Position numbers and translations under genes: made by a program. Positions 41,829 through 49,217 of a stretch of 53,839 nucleotides of DNA are shown piece by piece; within the stretch, counting starts at the first letter, position 1, and the number at the start of each line of letters is the position of its first letter. Source of the stretch: Oscillospiraceae bacterium (GTDB lineage: Bacteria > Bacillota > Clostridia > Oscillospirales > Ruminococcaceae). The stretch is taken from contig WRKZ01000005.1 of the NCBI GenBank assembly GCA_009777835.1, positions 1-53,839 on the forward strand. Direction: 5' to 3'. The notes below the pieces were generated by a model. That model had not been told where the DNA came from. It saw only the letters and a program-made list of their open reading frames with translations, and did not search any database.

Positions 41829-42554
41829 ATGAAAAAAATTATCTGCAAAACCTACGAAGAAATGAGTGCGGAAGCCGCATTCATCATAGCGAACCAAGTC
41901 CGCACCAAACCCGACAGCGTACTGGGTCTGGCAACCGGTTCAACCCCGATTGGAACGTATAAGCGACTCGCGGAGGAGCATAAGAAAACCGGGTTGGACT
42001 TCTCGCAGGTCAAGACGTTTAACCTCGACGAATATTATCCCATTAAACGAGATAATCGACAGAGTTACCGATATTTCATGGACGAGAACCTCTTCTCCCA
42101 TGTGAATATCCCTCCGTCAAACGTAAACATTCCCGACGGTGAATGTTCAGCACCCGAAAAAGAATGTTCGGATTATGATTCCGGGTTGAACAAAGCCGGC
42201 GGGACTGATTTACAACTCCTCGGAATTGGCAATAACGGACACATCGCCTTTATCGAACCGGGGGAAAATCTCCCGCTTGCAACGGGTTTGGTGGAACTCA
42301 CACAGGATACAATTACCGCAAACTCACGCTTCTTCGAAAAAGAGGAAGATGTCCCGAAGAAGGCGATTTCAATGGGGTTAAGCGGGATTATGGGTTCGAA
42401 ACACATTCTGTTGCTGATTAGCGGGAAAGCAAAGGCGACGGTCGTGAAGGAGTTGTTTTCGGGGAAAGTGACCACGCAAATCCCTGCGACCCTGCTTAAT
42501 CTGCACCCGAACGTCACTGTAATCTTAGACGAAGAGGCGGCGGGACTTCTATAA
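41829..42554 (+). CDS. nagB: Glucosamine-6-phosphate deaminase
   Basis: Converts glucosamine-6-phosphate to fructose-6-phosphate and ammonia, recycling amino sugars from wall or host glycans. Motifs: GLATGSTPIGTYK (phosphate loop), TFNLDEYYP with the catalytic Asp, and GIGNNGHIAFIEPGE with the catalytic His. 241 aa is a normal short-form enzyme. It lies 13 bp after the PBP gene and ends before a strong terminator. Confidence 0.95.
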   Translation: MKKIICKTYEEMSAEAAFIIANQVRTKPDSVLGLATGSTPIGTYKRLAEEHKKTGLDFSQVKTFNLDEYYPIKRDNRQSYRYFMDENLFSHVNIPPSNVNIPDGECSAPEKECSDYDSGLNKAGGTDLQLLGIGNNGHIAFIEPGENLPLATGLVELTQDTITANSRFFEKEEDVPKKAISMGLSGIMGSKHILLLISGKAKATVVKELFSGKVTTQIPATLLNLHPNVTVILDEEAAGLL

Positions 42555-42574
42555 GAGCAAAAAAGAGAGACAAA

Positions 42575-42612
42575 AAAGCGTTCCCGTTTGAAATAAAACA
42601 GGAACGCTTTTA
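42575..42612. terminator. Bidirectional terminator between nagB and tRNA-Arg
   Basis: AAAAGCGTTCC-C-GTTT / AAAC-A-GGAACGCTTTT around a 6-base loop, with A- and T-runs on both sides. Ends nagB (+) and the tRNA transcript (-). Confidence 0.92.
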
Positions 42613-42619
42613 ATTTCTA

Positions 42620-42693
42620 CACGCCGTAAGGGACTCGAACCCCAAACCTCCTGGTCCGTAGCCAGACACTCTATCCAATTGAGCTAACGGCGC
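42620..42693 (-). tRNA. tRNA-Arg (anticodon ACG)
   Basis: Cloverleaf on the minus strand: acceptor GCGCCGT/ACGGCGT (first pair G-U), D arm TAGCTCAATTGGATAGAG, anticodon arm TCTGG-CTACGGA-CCAGG with anticodon ACG (read ICG after deamination), T loop TTCGAGT, discriminator G. The 3' CCA is not encoded, so it must be added after RNase Z cutting. The T stem has a T-T mismatch at its outer pair. Confidence 0.95.
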
Positions 42694-42787
42694 ATATCGT
42701 CTCCAACAAGACTTGATACAGTATATCAGACTTTTCAGAGAATGTCAAGAGTTTTTTAAAAGAAATTCGCCAAAATAAAAATTCTTC

Positions 42788-42816
42788 TTGACAAATTTCT
42801 TGATTTGCAGTATAAT
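42788..42816 (+). promoter_or_regulatory. Sigma-A promoter of gdhA
   Basis: Perfect TTGACA, 17-bp spacer, TATAAT. The 165 bp between the tRNA and gdhA hold only this promoter and A/T-rich sequence. Confidence 0.9.
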
Positions 42817-42858
42817 TGCTTTTAATCTCAATTAATTCGTAATAAGGAGAAAATAAAA

Positions 42859-44142
42859 ATGGCATCAACCTACAACCCTTTTGAGAACGCGCAAGCGCAG
42901 TTCGACAAAGTGGCGGATATGATTCAACTCGAACAGGACTCACGGGAGTTTCTGCGGCAGCCAATGCGGGAGTTACATTTCATGATTCCTGTGAAAATGG
43001 ATGACGGAACATCAAAAACGTTTCGTGCGTATCGGATTCAACACAGCACCGCGCGCGGCCCCGCAAAAGGCGGACTGCGATTCCACCCGCACGAAACCGC
43101 AGACACGGTTCGTGCACTTTCCATGTGGATGACCTGGAAGACAGCGGTAGTTGATATTCCGTTGGGCGGCGGTAAAGGCGGAATCGTATGCGACCCGCGT
43201 ACTATGTCCCTGTCGGAACAAGAACGGCTCTGTCGTGGATTCGTGCGGCAATCGTTTGACTTACTCGGTCCGAACGTAGACGTTCCCGCGCCGGACGTTA
43301 TGTCAAACGGTCAGCATATGCTCTGGATGCTCGACGAATATGAAACCATCGCACGGGGGCACTATCCCGGCGTGATTACCGGTAAACCGGTCGGCTCGGG
43401 TGGTTCGCTCGGCAGAACAGAAGCAACCGGATACGGCGTTGTGTACATCGTAGACGACCTTCTCAAAAACGAAGACATCGATATAAAAGAAACAACGGCG
43501 AGTATTCAAGGCTTCGGTAACGTCGGCGAATACGCGGCGAGACTGTATTCCGATTTAGGGGGGACTGTCATCAGCGTTTCGAGTTATGACCTTGCCGATA
43601 AAGCCTCCTATACTTTCAGGAAGAAAACCGGCTGTAATATCGAAGAACTCGTGAGCATAAAAGACAATTTCGGGTGCATTGACAAGGAAAAGGCGCAATC
43701 GTTGGGATATGAACTTTTACCGGGCGAAGCGTGGCTTTCGGAAGATGTTGACATATTGTTCCCGGCGGCACTCGAAAACCAAATCACACCGGAGAACTTC
43801 TCCTGCGTTTCGGGGAATGTAAAGGTCATAGCGGAAGCGGCTAACGGCCCTGTAACCCCCGATTGTGACCCGCTCATCGAAAAGCGGGGAATCCATTTAG
43901 CACCCGACTTTCTCGCTAATGCAGGCGGGGTAACGGTTAGCTATTTTGAACAGATTCAATGTAACATGAACTACTTCTGGAGTAAGGAAGAAGTGTTGGA
44001 GAAACTCCGTTACACCATGTCGAAAGCGTTCAGCGGGGTATACCAACTCTCGAAAGAGCGAGGAGTATATTTAAGAGATGCAGCGTATATGATTGCAATC
44101 GACCGGGTGAACAAAGCGGTAAAACAGCGCGGTTGGCTTTAA
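42859..44142 (+). CDS. gdhA: Glutamate dehydrogenase
   Basis: Interconverts glutamate with 2-oxoglutarate and ammonia. Glu/Leu/Phe/Val dehydrogenase family: PAKGGLRFHP and PLGGGKGGI carry the catalytic lysines, and the Rossmann loop is IQGFGNVGEYAA (about 213). 427 aa matches the hexameric NAD-linked GudB/RocG type, not the 445-450 aa NADP type, though coenzyme cannot be fixed by eye. TAAGGAG precedes the ATG; strong promoter and terminator make it a single-gene unit. Confidence 0.95.
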   Translation: MASTYNPFENAQAQFDKVADMIQLEQDSREFLRQPMRELHFMIPVKMDDGTSKTFRAYRIQHSTARGPAKGGLRFHPHETADTVRALSMWMTWKTAVVDIPLGGGKGGIVCDPRTMSLSEQERLCRGFVRQSFDLLGPNVDVPAPDVMSNGQHMLWMLDEYETIARGHYPGVITGKPVGSGGSLGRTEATGYGVVYIVDDLLKNEDIDIKETTASIQGFGNVGEYAARLYSDLGGTVISVSSYDLADKASYTFRKKTGCNIEELVSIKDNFGCIDKEKAQSLGYELLPGEAWLSEDVDILFPAALENQITPENFSCVSGNVKVIAEAANGPVTPDCDPLIEKRGIHLAPDFLANAGGVTVSYFEQIQCNMNYFWSKEEVLEKLRYTMSKAFSGVYQLSKERGVYLRDAAYMIAIDRVNKAVKQRGWL

Positions 44143-44150
44143 ATCCAATC

Positions 44151-44188
44151 AAAAAACAGAGGTGTCATTGCATGACGCCTCTGTTTAT
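44151..44188 (+). terminator. Terminator of gdhA
   Basis: AAACAGAGG-T-GTCA / TGAC-G-CCTCTGTTT with a short loop, then TATAT. Confidence 0.9.
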
Positions 44189-44206
44189 ATACTACAGTAG
44201 TATATA
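44186..44206. promoter_or_regulatory. Perfect 21-bp palindrome abutting a ribosome site
   Basis: Arms TATATACTAC and GTAGTATATA around a single A. The right arm runs directly into the GGAG of the next gene, and the left arm touches the gdhA terminator. It suits a dimeric repressor site or an mRNA hairpin that hides the ribosome site. Confidence 0.6.
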
Positions 44207-44219
44207 GGAGCTGATAAAT

Positions 44220-45929
44220 TTGAAACAAAACGCCCGGTATCAGGGGCGTAGACGGCAACGAGTTTCATTGCACGTTGGTGTCGGAAAGGCATGGTCATAT
44301 ATGAGTATAATTCGTAATGCAATGCGTGTGATTCCGATTTGCCTGGTTTTAATCGGATTGTCGAGCTGTTTCTTAAAAAAAGGTGACAATCCCGACGATG
44401 ATTTCAGTGCGGTCTATCGAATGGAGAGGGACATCATCTTCTTTGAAAGTCCCAATCGCGATAAAACGACCATTGTTTTCCATGATGGTAAAACACAGGA
44501 AATAGCGGGTGAGTTTTATAATCATGAAGTCAATATGGAAGGAACAAAGGCGACAGCGTTGTTCGATTACAGCACCGAGAGCGGAGGAACACTCTACTTT
44601 TTCGATGAATTCGCCGATGCACCGCTCAGAATCGCGGTGGGAGTATATGGGTTCAAATTGGCAGATTCCGGTAACGGACTCATTTACTGGAGTCATTTCA
44701 ACAACAACAATGAAACCGCTCAACTGCACTACTTAGCGACTTCCTCAAGCGGGGAAGAATCACGCTTAGTCAGCGAATCCACTTTTTATGACGGAAGGTC
44801 AAACGTTTGCGGAGTGATTTCCCCGGATGGTGAGTTGGTCTTCTACGTTACCGATGTTACCATGACATTCCAATCTAATCAAGAGGGTGAATCGACACCT
44901 ATATTCACGAGTAAAGCCTTCATCAGCAGAAACGGCGGCGAAAGCGAATTGTTCGGTGAAAATATGTTCCCGTATGCAATCGCCGATGAAGGGAAGTTCG
45001 TCTATTACGCAGAAGACAGCAGACTCATGGTGAAAAAGGGAACGGATTCGAGTACGACGGGGGTGTCACTTGCAAGAATCGGACCGGCTGTGCCTACGCA
45101 TTTCAACCGTGATTATTCGCAGATTGTCTTCAACGAGGGGGAATTCGCCTACATCAGCATTGACGGCGGCGTGAGGAAACGGATTTCCGACGATGTACTC
45201 TCACGATTCATCATTCCGAAGGGGGCGCAGTCCTCCCGCGAAAGCCACGAGAGCAGTGTCACGTACGGATTCGACGATTTTAGCGGGAAAGTCTTCTCAA
45301 CGTTAGGAAACGGACTGTTTTCGCTGGACTCGGCATACGATTCCCGCTCACTTGACAACGGAAATCTATACGATGTAACCCTATCGCGGGACGGTAAAAC
45401 GCTATTCTACAAAGACGGAAACTGGGAGAGTGCGAGCTTGAAATCGCGTCCGCTGAACAACAAAACTGACGAAGCCGGCAAGGTGATTGCGGTAAACATT
45501 GACAGTTATGTAACCACGAGTGATGGGAATATCTATTACACCGATGCCGAAAGCAACGCACTCTTCCGCAAAACGGCAGATGACAGCGGAAGAGGTATTC
45601 AAATTGCCGATAAAGTGGAATTCGGGACGTTGCAGGTCTATGCCGGGGAAATCGTGTATTTTATGACGGATTTTTCTTTTGAAAACGGCGCGACACTCCA
45701 TTCTTCTCGTTCGGAAGACGCGACCCTGTCAAATAAAATCGCTGAGGGTGTCACCCAACTCGACGTTTATAATAAGCAGGTCTATTATTACTCTCTGTTA
45801 ATTTCCGTGAGCGATTCAACCGATTATTATGAGGTTTTCAAGAGCGATGACGGCGGCGTTTTCACCGAATTTACTAAAGTAATCTTTTTCGGATATAATA
45901 AAAATTATTCAACAGGGGGGATATGGTAA
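44220..45929 (+). CDS. Large propeller-type lipoprotein (DUF5050/PD40-like)
   Basis: Signal peptide with lipobox IGLSSC; the start is either the TTG at 44220 (AGGAGCTGATAAAT before it), giving an Arg-rich 27-residue extension, or the ATG at 44301. The mature part has repeated blade-like strands (GELVFYVTD, GKFVYYAEDSR, DGKTLFYKDG, GNIYYTDAESN) typical of beta-propellers, comparable with the DUF5050 protein at 28253. Surface binding is likely; the ligand is unknown. Its 3' end overlaps trpC by 7 bp, an unusual pairing. Confidence 0.8.
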   Translation: MKQNARYQGRRRQRVSLHVGVGKAWSYMSIIRNAMRVIPICLVLIGLSSCFLKKGDNPDDDFSAVYRMERDIIFFESPNRDKTTIVFHDGKTQEIAGEFYNHEVNMEGTKATALFDYSTESGGTLYFFDEFADAPLRIAVGVYGFKLADSGNGLIYWSHFNNNNETAQLHYLATSSSGEESRLVSESTFYDGRSNVCGVISPDGELVFYVTDVTMTFQSNQEGESTPIFTSKAFISRNGGESELFGENMFPYAIADEGKFVYYAEDSRLMVKKGTDSSTTGVSLARIGPAVPTHFNRDYSQIVFNEGEFAYISIDGGVRKRISDDVLSRFIIPKGAQSSRESHESSVTYGFDDFSGKVFSTLGNGLFSLDSAYDSRSLDNGNLYDVTLSRDGKTLFYKDGNWESASLKSRPLNNKTDEAGKVIAVNIDSYVTTSDGNIYYTDAESNALFRKTADDSGRGIQIADKVEFGTLQVYAGEIVYFMTDFSFENGATLHSSRSEDATLSNKIAEGVTQLDVYNKQVYYYSLLISVSDSTDYYEVFKSDDGGVFTEFTKVIFFGYNKNYSTGGIW

Positions 45930-46723
45930 AATTGAACATTTTAGATGAAATAGCGGCTCGTACACGCAATCGCATTGATGAGAGGAAGAAAATCCACTCG
46001 TTCGCGCAAGTGAGAAGGCAGGCAGAATCAATAGAAGTCGGCGATTTCCCGTTTGAGAAGTCACTGGGTTCTTCTGATTTGGGGTTCATTTGTGAAATCA
46101 AGAAAGCTTCACCCTCAAAGGGAATTATAGCAGAAGACTTCCCGTACCTGCAAATCGCGCGGGATTATGAGTCGGCGGGGGCAGCAGCAATTTCAGTGCT
46201 GACCGAACCGTTTTACTTCAAAGGGAGTGATGACTACCTTTGCGAAATCGCCGACACGGTCGCAACTCCGCTGTTGCGCAAAGACTTCACCGTTGACGAA
46301 TACATGATTTACGAGGCAAAAATCCTCGGTGCCGACGCGATTCTGCTTATTTGCGCCATACTGGAAAAATCTGCCCTTGCCGAATACATCGAAATAGCTC
46401 ACGATATCGGGCTTTCGGTGTTGGTCGAAACCCATGACGAATCCGAGGTGGAGATGGCATTATCGGCGAATTCCCGCGTTATAGGTGTGAATAATCGTAA
46501 TCTTAAGACTTTTGAGGTTGATGTTTCACTCAGCGGGCGTTTAAGGCGGCTCGTTCCCTCCGACAGGCTGTTCGTTGCGGAAAGCGGCATTAATTCACCT
46601 GCCGACATAAACATTCTCCGTGAAGCAGGGGTAAATGCAGTATTAATCGGCGAGACACTCATGCGGAGTCACGACAAAAAGGCAGAAATAGAAAAATTGA
46701 GAGGAACGGGGACGAAAACTTGA
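45923..46723 (+). CDS. trpC: Indole-3-glycerol-phosphate synthase
   Basis: Fourth step of tryptophan synthesis. TIM barrel with FICEIKKASPSKG (catalytic Lys), LLRKDFTVDEYMIYEA, LVETHDESEVE and the phosphate loop VAESGI..LIGETLMR. 266 aa is normal. Its ATG follows AACAGGGGGG inside the end of the lipoprotein gene. No other trp genes except trpF are here, and no T-box or attenuator is visible upstream. Confidence 0.95.
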   Translation: MVKLNILDEIAARTRNRIDERKKIHSFAQVRRQAESIEVGDFPFEKSLGSSDLGFICEIKKASPSKGIIAEDFPYLQIARDYESAGAAAISVLTEPFYFKGSDDYLCEIADTVATPLLRKDFTVDEYMIYEAKILGADAILLICAILEKSALAEYIEIAHDIGLSVLVETHDESEVEMALSANSRVIGVNNRNLKTFEVDVSLSGRLRRLVPSDRLFVAESGINSPADINILREAGVNAVLIGETLMRSHDKKAEIEKLRGTGTKT

Positions 46724-47322
46724 CAAAAATCAAGATTTGCGGGCTTACACGGGTTGAAGATATCGACTGTGTTAACGAGTTACATCCGGATTACATCGGA
46801 TTCGTTTTCGTTGAAAAAAGCCGACGGGCAATCACCCCGGAAAAAGCACGGGAACTACGTAAGCGGCTTCGCCCCGGGATTGTTGCGGTCGGCGTTTTCG
46901 TGGACGAACCTGCCGAAAATATAATCGACATGGTCGAAAACGACATAATCGACATGATTCAACTTCATGGTTCGAGCGAATTCGAAAACGCCGAATACAT
47001 TTGCGGATTGGCGAAAACCGGTGTACCGATTATCAAGGCGATAAACCTTCAAACCGATGAATTACCGACAGGGTCGGATTTCTTGCTGTTTGATGGTGTT
47101 GAACCGGGTTCGGGCAGGACTTTTGACTGGAATTCACTCCCAAAAAGAATCAATCAGCCGTTTTTTCTGGCAGGCGGGATTTCACCTGATAATGTCAAAG
47201 ATGCAATTGAAAAGGTCAATCCTTTTGCCGTTGATGTCAGTAGCGGGGTTGAGACGAACGGCGTAAAAGACTGCCAAAAAATCAAGGCGTTAATTTCGGC
47301 GGTTCGTGAGTCGGGGGACTGA
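46720..47322 (+). CDS. trpF: Phosphoribosylanthranilate isomerase
   Basis: Third step of tryptophan synthesis, supplying TrpC's substrate. N-terminal KICGLTRVEDI carries the catalytic Cys; PDYIGFVFVEKSRR, IQLHGSSE and FDGVEPGSGRTFDW (catalytic Asp) complete the pattern. 200 aa is typical. The TTG start overlaps the trpC stop (TTGA), with GAGGAACGGG upstream, so the two are coupled. Confidence 0.94.
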   Translation: MTKIKICGLTRVEDIDCVNELHPDYIGFVFVEKSRRAITPEKARELRKRLRPGIVAVGVFVDEPAENIIDMVENDIIDMIQLHGSSEFENAEYICGLAKTGVPIIKAINLQTDELPTGSDFLLFDGVEPGSGRTFDWNSLPKRINQPFFLAGGISPDNVKDAIEKVNPFAVDVSSGVETNGVKDCQKIKALISAVRESGD

Positions 47323-47352
47323 ATTTGTCAATACGATTCCGAAAAAAATTTT

Positions 47353-47382
47353 TGAATATACTTCCCTAATTTACAGATACTA
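47353..47382 (+). promoter_or_regulatory. Sigma-G-like promoter of spoVT
   Basis: TGAATA, 17-bp spacer, GATACTA, close to the forespore sigma-G consensus (TGAATA-N17/18-CATACTA). In Bacillus spoVT is a sigma-G gene. Two palindromes follow: GATACTAGTATC (47376-47387) overlapping the -10 and GCAGAATTTCTGC (47391-47403). Confidence 0.7.
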
Positions 47383-47433
47383 GTATCAATGCAGAATTTC
47401 TGCTTAGTATAAAACGAATTAGGAGGTTTATAT

Positions 47434-47976
47434 ATGAAGGCAACCGGCATCGTCAGGCGAATTGACGATTTAGGGCGCGTAGTAATCCCTAAAGAAATCA
47501 GGCGCACAATGAGAATACGCGAGGGCGACCCGCTTGAAATATACACTAACGTTGACGGCGAAGTTATTTTCAAAAAATATTCACCTGTAGGTGAAATTTC
47601 CAATACGGCAGCGCAGTATGCGGAAGTTTTATCACGAATCGGGGGATGTCCCGCAGTAATCTGCGACCGTGACCATGTAATCGCCGCTTCGGGAATCCAA
47701 AAGAAAGAAATCCTCGAAAGAAGGGTCTCCAACTCCCTTGAAGACTTGATTGAACAGCGCAAAACTCATGTTTACAAATCCTATGAAGACAAGCGACTTA
47801 ATCCCATTGAAGGCATGGACAGATACGCTATCGCTTGTTCGCCGATTATCTCACAAGGTGACGTTAGCGGTGCGGTAATGATGCTCGCTGCGGAGGGACA
47901 CGAATACGCTAATCCCGAACAGACCGCTTTAGTCAATGCGGCGGCTATGTATTTCAGTAAACAAATGGAAGAATAA
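47434..47976 (+). CDS. spoVT: Stage V sporulation protein T
   Basis: Forespore transcription factor that adjusts sigma-G genes. An AbrB-type swapped-hairpin DNA-binding domain at the N-terminus (MKATGIVRRIDDLGRVVIPK, TMRIREGDPLEIYTN) is followed by a GAF-like domain (about 55-178). 180 aa matches the Bacillus protein. TAGGAGG lies 7-8 bases before the ATG. A sigma-G-like promoter and a strong terminator make it monocistronic. Confidence 0.95.
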   Translation: MKATGIVRRIDDLGRVVIPKEIRRTMRIREGDPLEIYTNVDGEVIFKKYSPVGEISNTAAQYAEVLSRIGGCPAVICDRDHVIAASGIQKKEILERRVSNSLEDLIEQRKTHVYKSYEDKRLNPIEGMDRYAIACSPIISQGDVSGAVMMLAAEGHEYANPEQTALVNAAAMYFSKQMEE

Positions 47977-47984
47977 CGAATATT

Positions 47985-48016
47985 AACAGTGGGGTAAAAT
48001 TACCCCACTGTTTTTG
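47985..48016. terminator. Terminator after spoVT
   Basis: Perfect 12-bp arms ACAGTGGGGTAA/TTACCCCACTGT with T5 on the plus strand; weaker on the minus strand for the convergent LRR gene. Confidence 0.92.
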
Positions 48017-48022
48017 TAATAG

Positions 48023-49201
48023 CTATTCGGGAGGGGCAATTACATCAGGCGTTTCCGGCGGTTTTTCCGTCTCGGTTTGCGTTACCGGCGGTGAATCGTT
48101 AAAAATCCATTCGGTACTAGGATGTCTCCGAAGCCAATTTTCCACATTCTCATTCCAATCTGCCTCATTCATATCGATGTAAAGCCTTTCTATGGCAAGG
48201 AAATTACTCGGTCCCAACTTCGTAATTGTAGAGGGGAGCGTGACCTCATTTAATTCGATGGGAATGATTTCCCCGCTTTTATCATAATAAGACTGAAGAA
48301 AGGCACCATGCGAAATCACCTCAACCCCATAGGGAACTGTATAAGACGAGCCTTTTCGCATAGGCGGATAGGCAAACAAGATTTTCTCGTCTTTGCTGAA
48401 CAAAATGCCGTCAATAGAAGTGAAGGTCTGATTATTCTCATCAACCTCTATGATTTCCAAAAAGGCGCAACCCGAAAAGGGGTTACCTAAATTCTGCAAA
48501 TCGTCATAGTTTTGGACCCGACCATCGCCATACGTGGTTCTTACATCCCACATAAAAAATCCCGAAAATCCTGCGGAAAGCTTTATTTTCGTGAGATTAA
48601 AATCTCCGTTCATAAACATGTTCAATCCTATTCTCGTAACACTGTCGGGAACGACGTACTCGCGCTCACTTTTCCCTGCCGGATAAAACCAAAGCTCTGT
48701 TTTATCCTTGTTGAACAGCACCCCGTCAATGGAAGAGTAATACGGATTGCCTTCACCCACATTTATGTGGGTGAAATTCTCTCCTGTAAAGCTATGGTCA
48801 ATAAACTTCAACGAATCGGGAATGTCAACCGTTGTTATAGACGATTGAAAACCGAAAGAGCCTATAATCTCTTCAAGCGAATTCGGCAGATTAATCTCTT
48901 CAAGTTCCGTCAAAAAGCTAAACGAAAATTGAATAGTCTTTATACTATCAGGAAAAACAATCCGTGAAACGGTGACATTTTCATTAGTCCCGGAAACAGA
49001 GCTTATTCCTATAACCGGCTGATTTTTATATTTGGCGGGGACAACCAACTCGGGATTATCGCCATTATACGCAACAAGGAAATACCCCTCATAATATTCA
49101 TTATATTCAAACTCGAATTCAGACGGTTGTTTAGGTTCAGAAGCGCACCCCGAAAAAGCCAACACCGATAACAACATCGCGGATATCAATAAATGCTTCA
49201 T
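48023..49201 (-). CDS. BspA-like leucine-rich-repeat lipoprotein
   Basis: Lipobox AFSGC after a short signal peptide, then LRR_5 (BspA/TpLRR) repeats of about 22-24 residues such as VSRIVFPDSIKTI, LEEINLPNSLEEI and ITTVDIPDSLKFI, interrupted by two copies of a SIDG[VI]LF-KDK/E..YP segment typical of this family. It ends in a Pro/Thr-rich tail. Such proteins sit on the surface and often mediate adhesion. AGGAAGGGAAG precedes the ATG, 16 bp after the fusion gene, so the two may be co-transcribed. Confidence 0.87.
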   Translation of the reverse strand: MKHLLISAMLLSVLAFSGCASEPKQPSEFEFEYNEYYEGYFLVAYNGDNPELVVPAKYKNQPVIGISSVSGTNENVTVSRIVFPDSIKTIQFSFSFLTELEEINLPNSLEEIIGSFGFQSSITTVDIPDSLKFIDHSFTGENFTHINVGEGNPYYSSIDGVLFNKDKTELWFYPAGKSEREYVVPDSVTRIGLNMFMNGDFNLTKIKLSAGFSGFFMWDVRTTYGDGRVQNYDDLQNLGNPFSGCAFLEIIEVDENNQTFTSIDGILFSKDEKILFAYPPMRKGSSYTVPYGVEVISHGAFLQSYYDKSGEIIPIELNEVTLPSTITKLGPSNFLAIERLYIDMNEADWNENVENWLRRHPSTEWIFNDSPPVTQTETEKPPETPDVIAPPE

Positions 49202-49217
49202 ACCAAATCTTCCCTTC

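Noticed and set aside
42694-42787. Integration site or mobile element next to tRNA-Arg
   Set aside because: No integrase, no direct repeat of the tRNA 3' end, and ordinary chromosomal genes on both sides.
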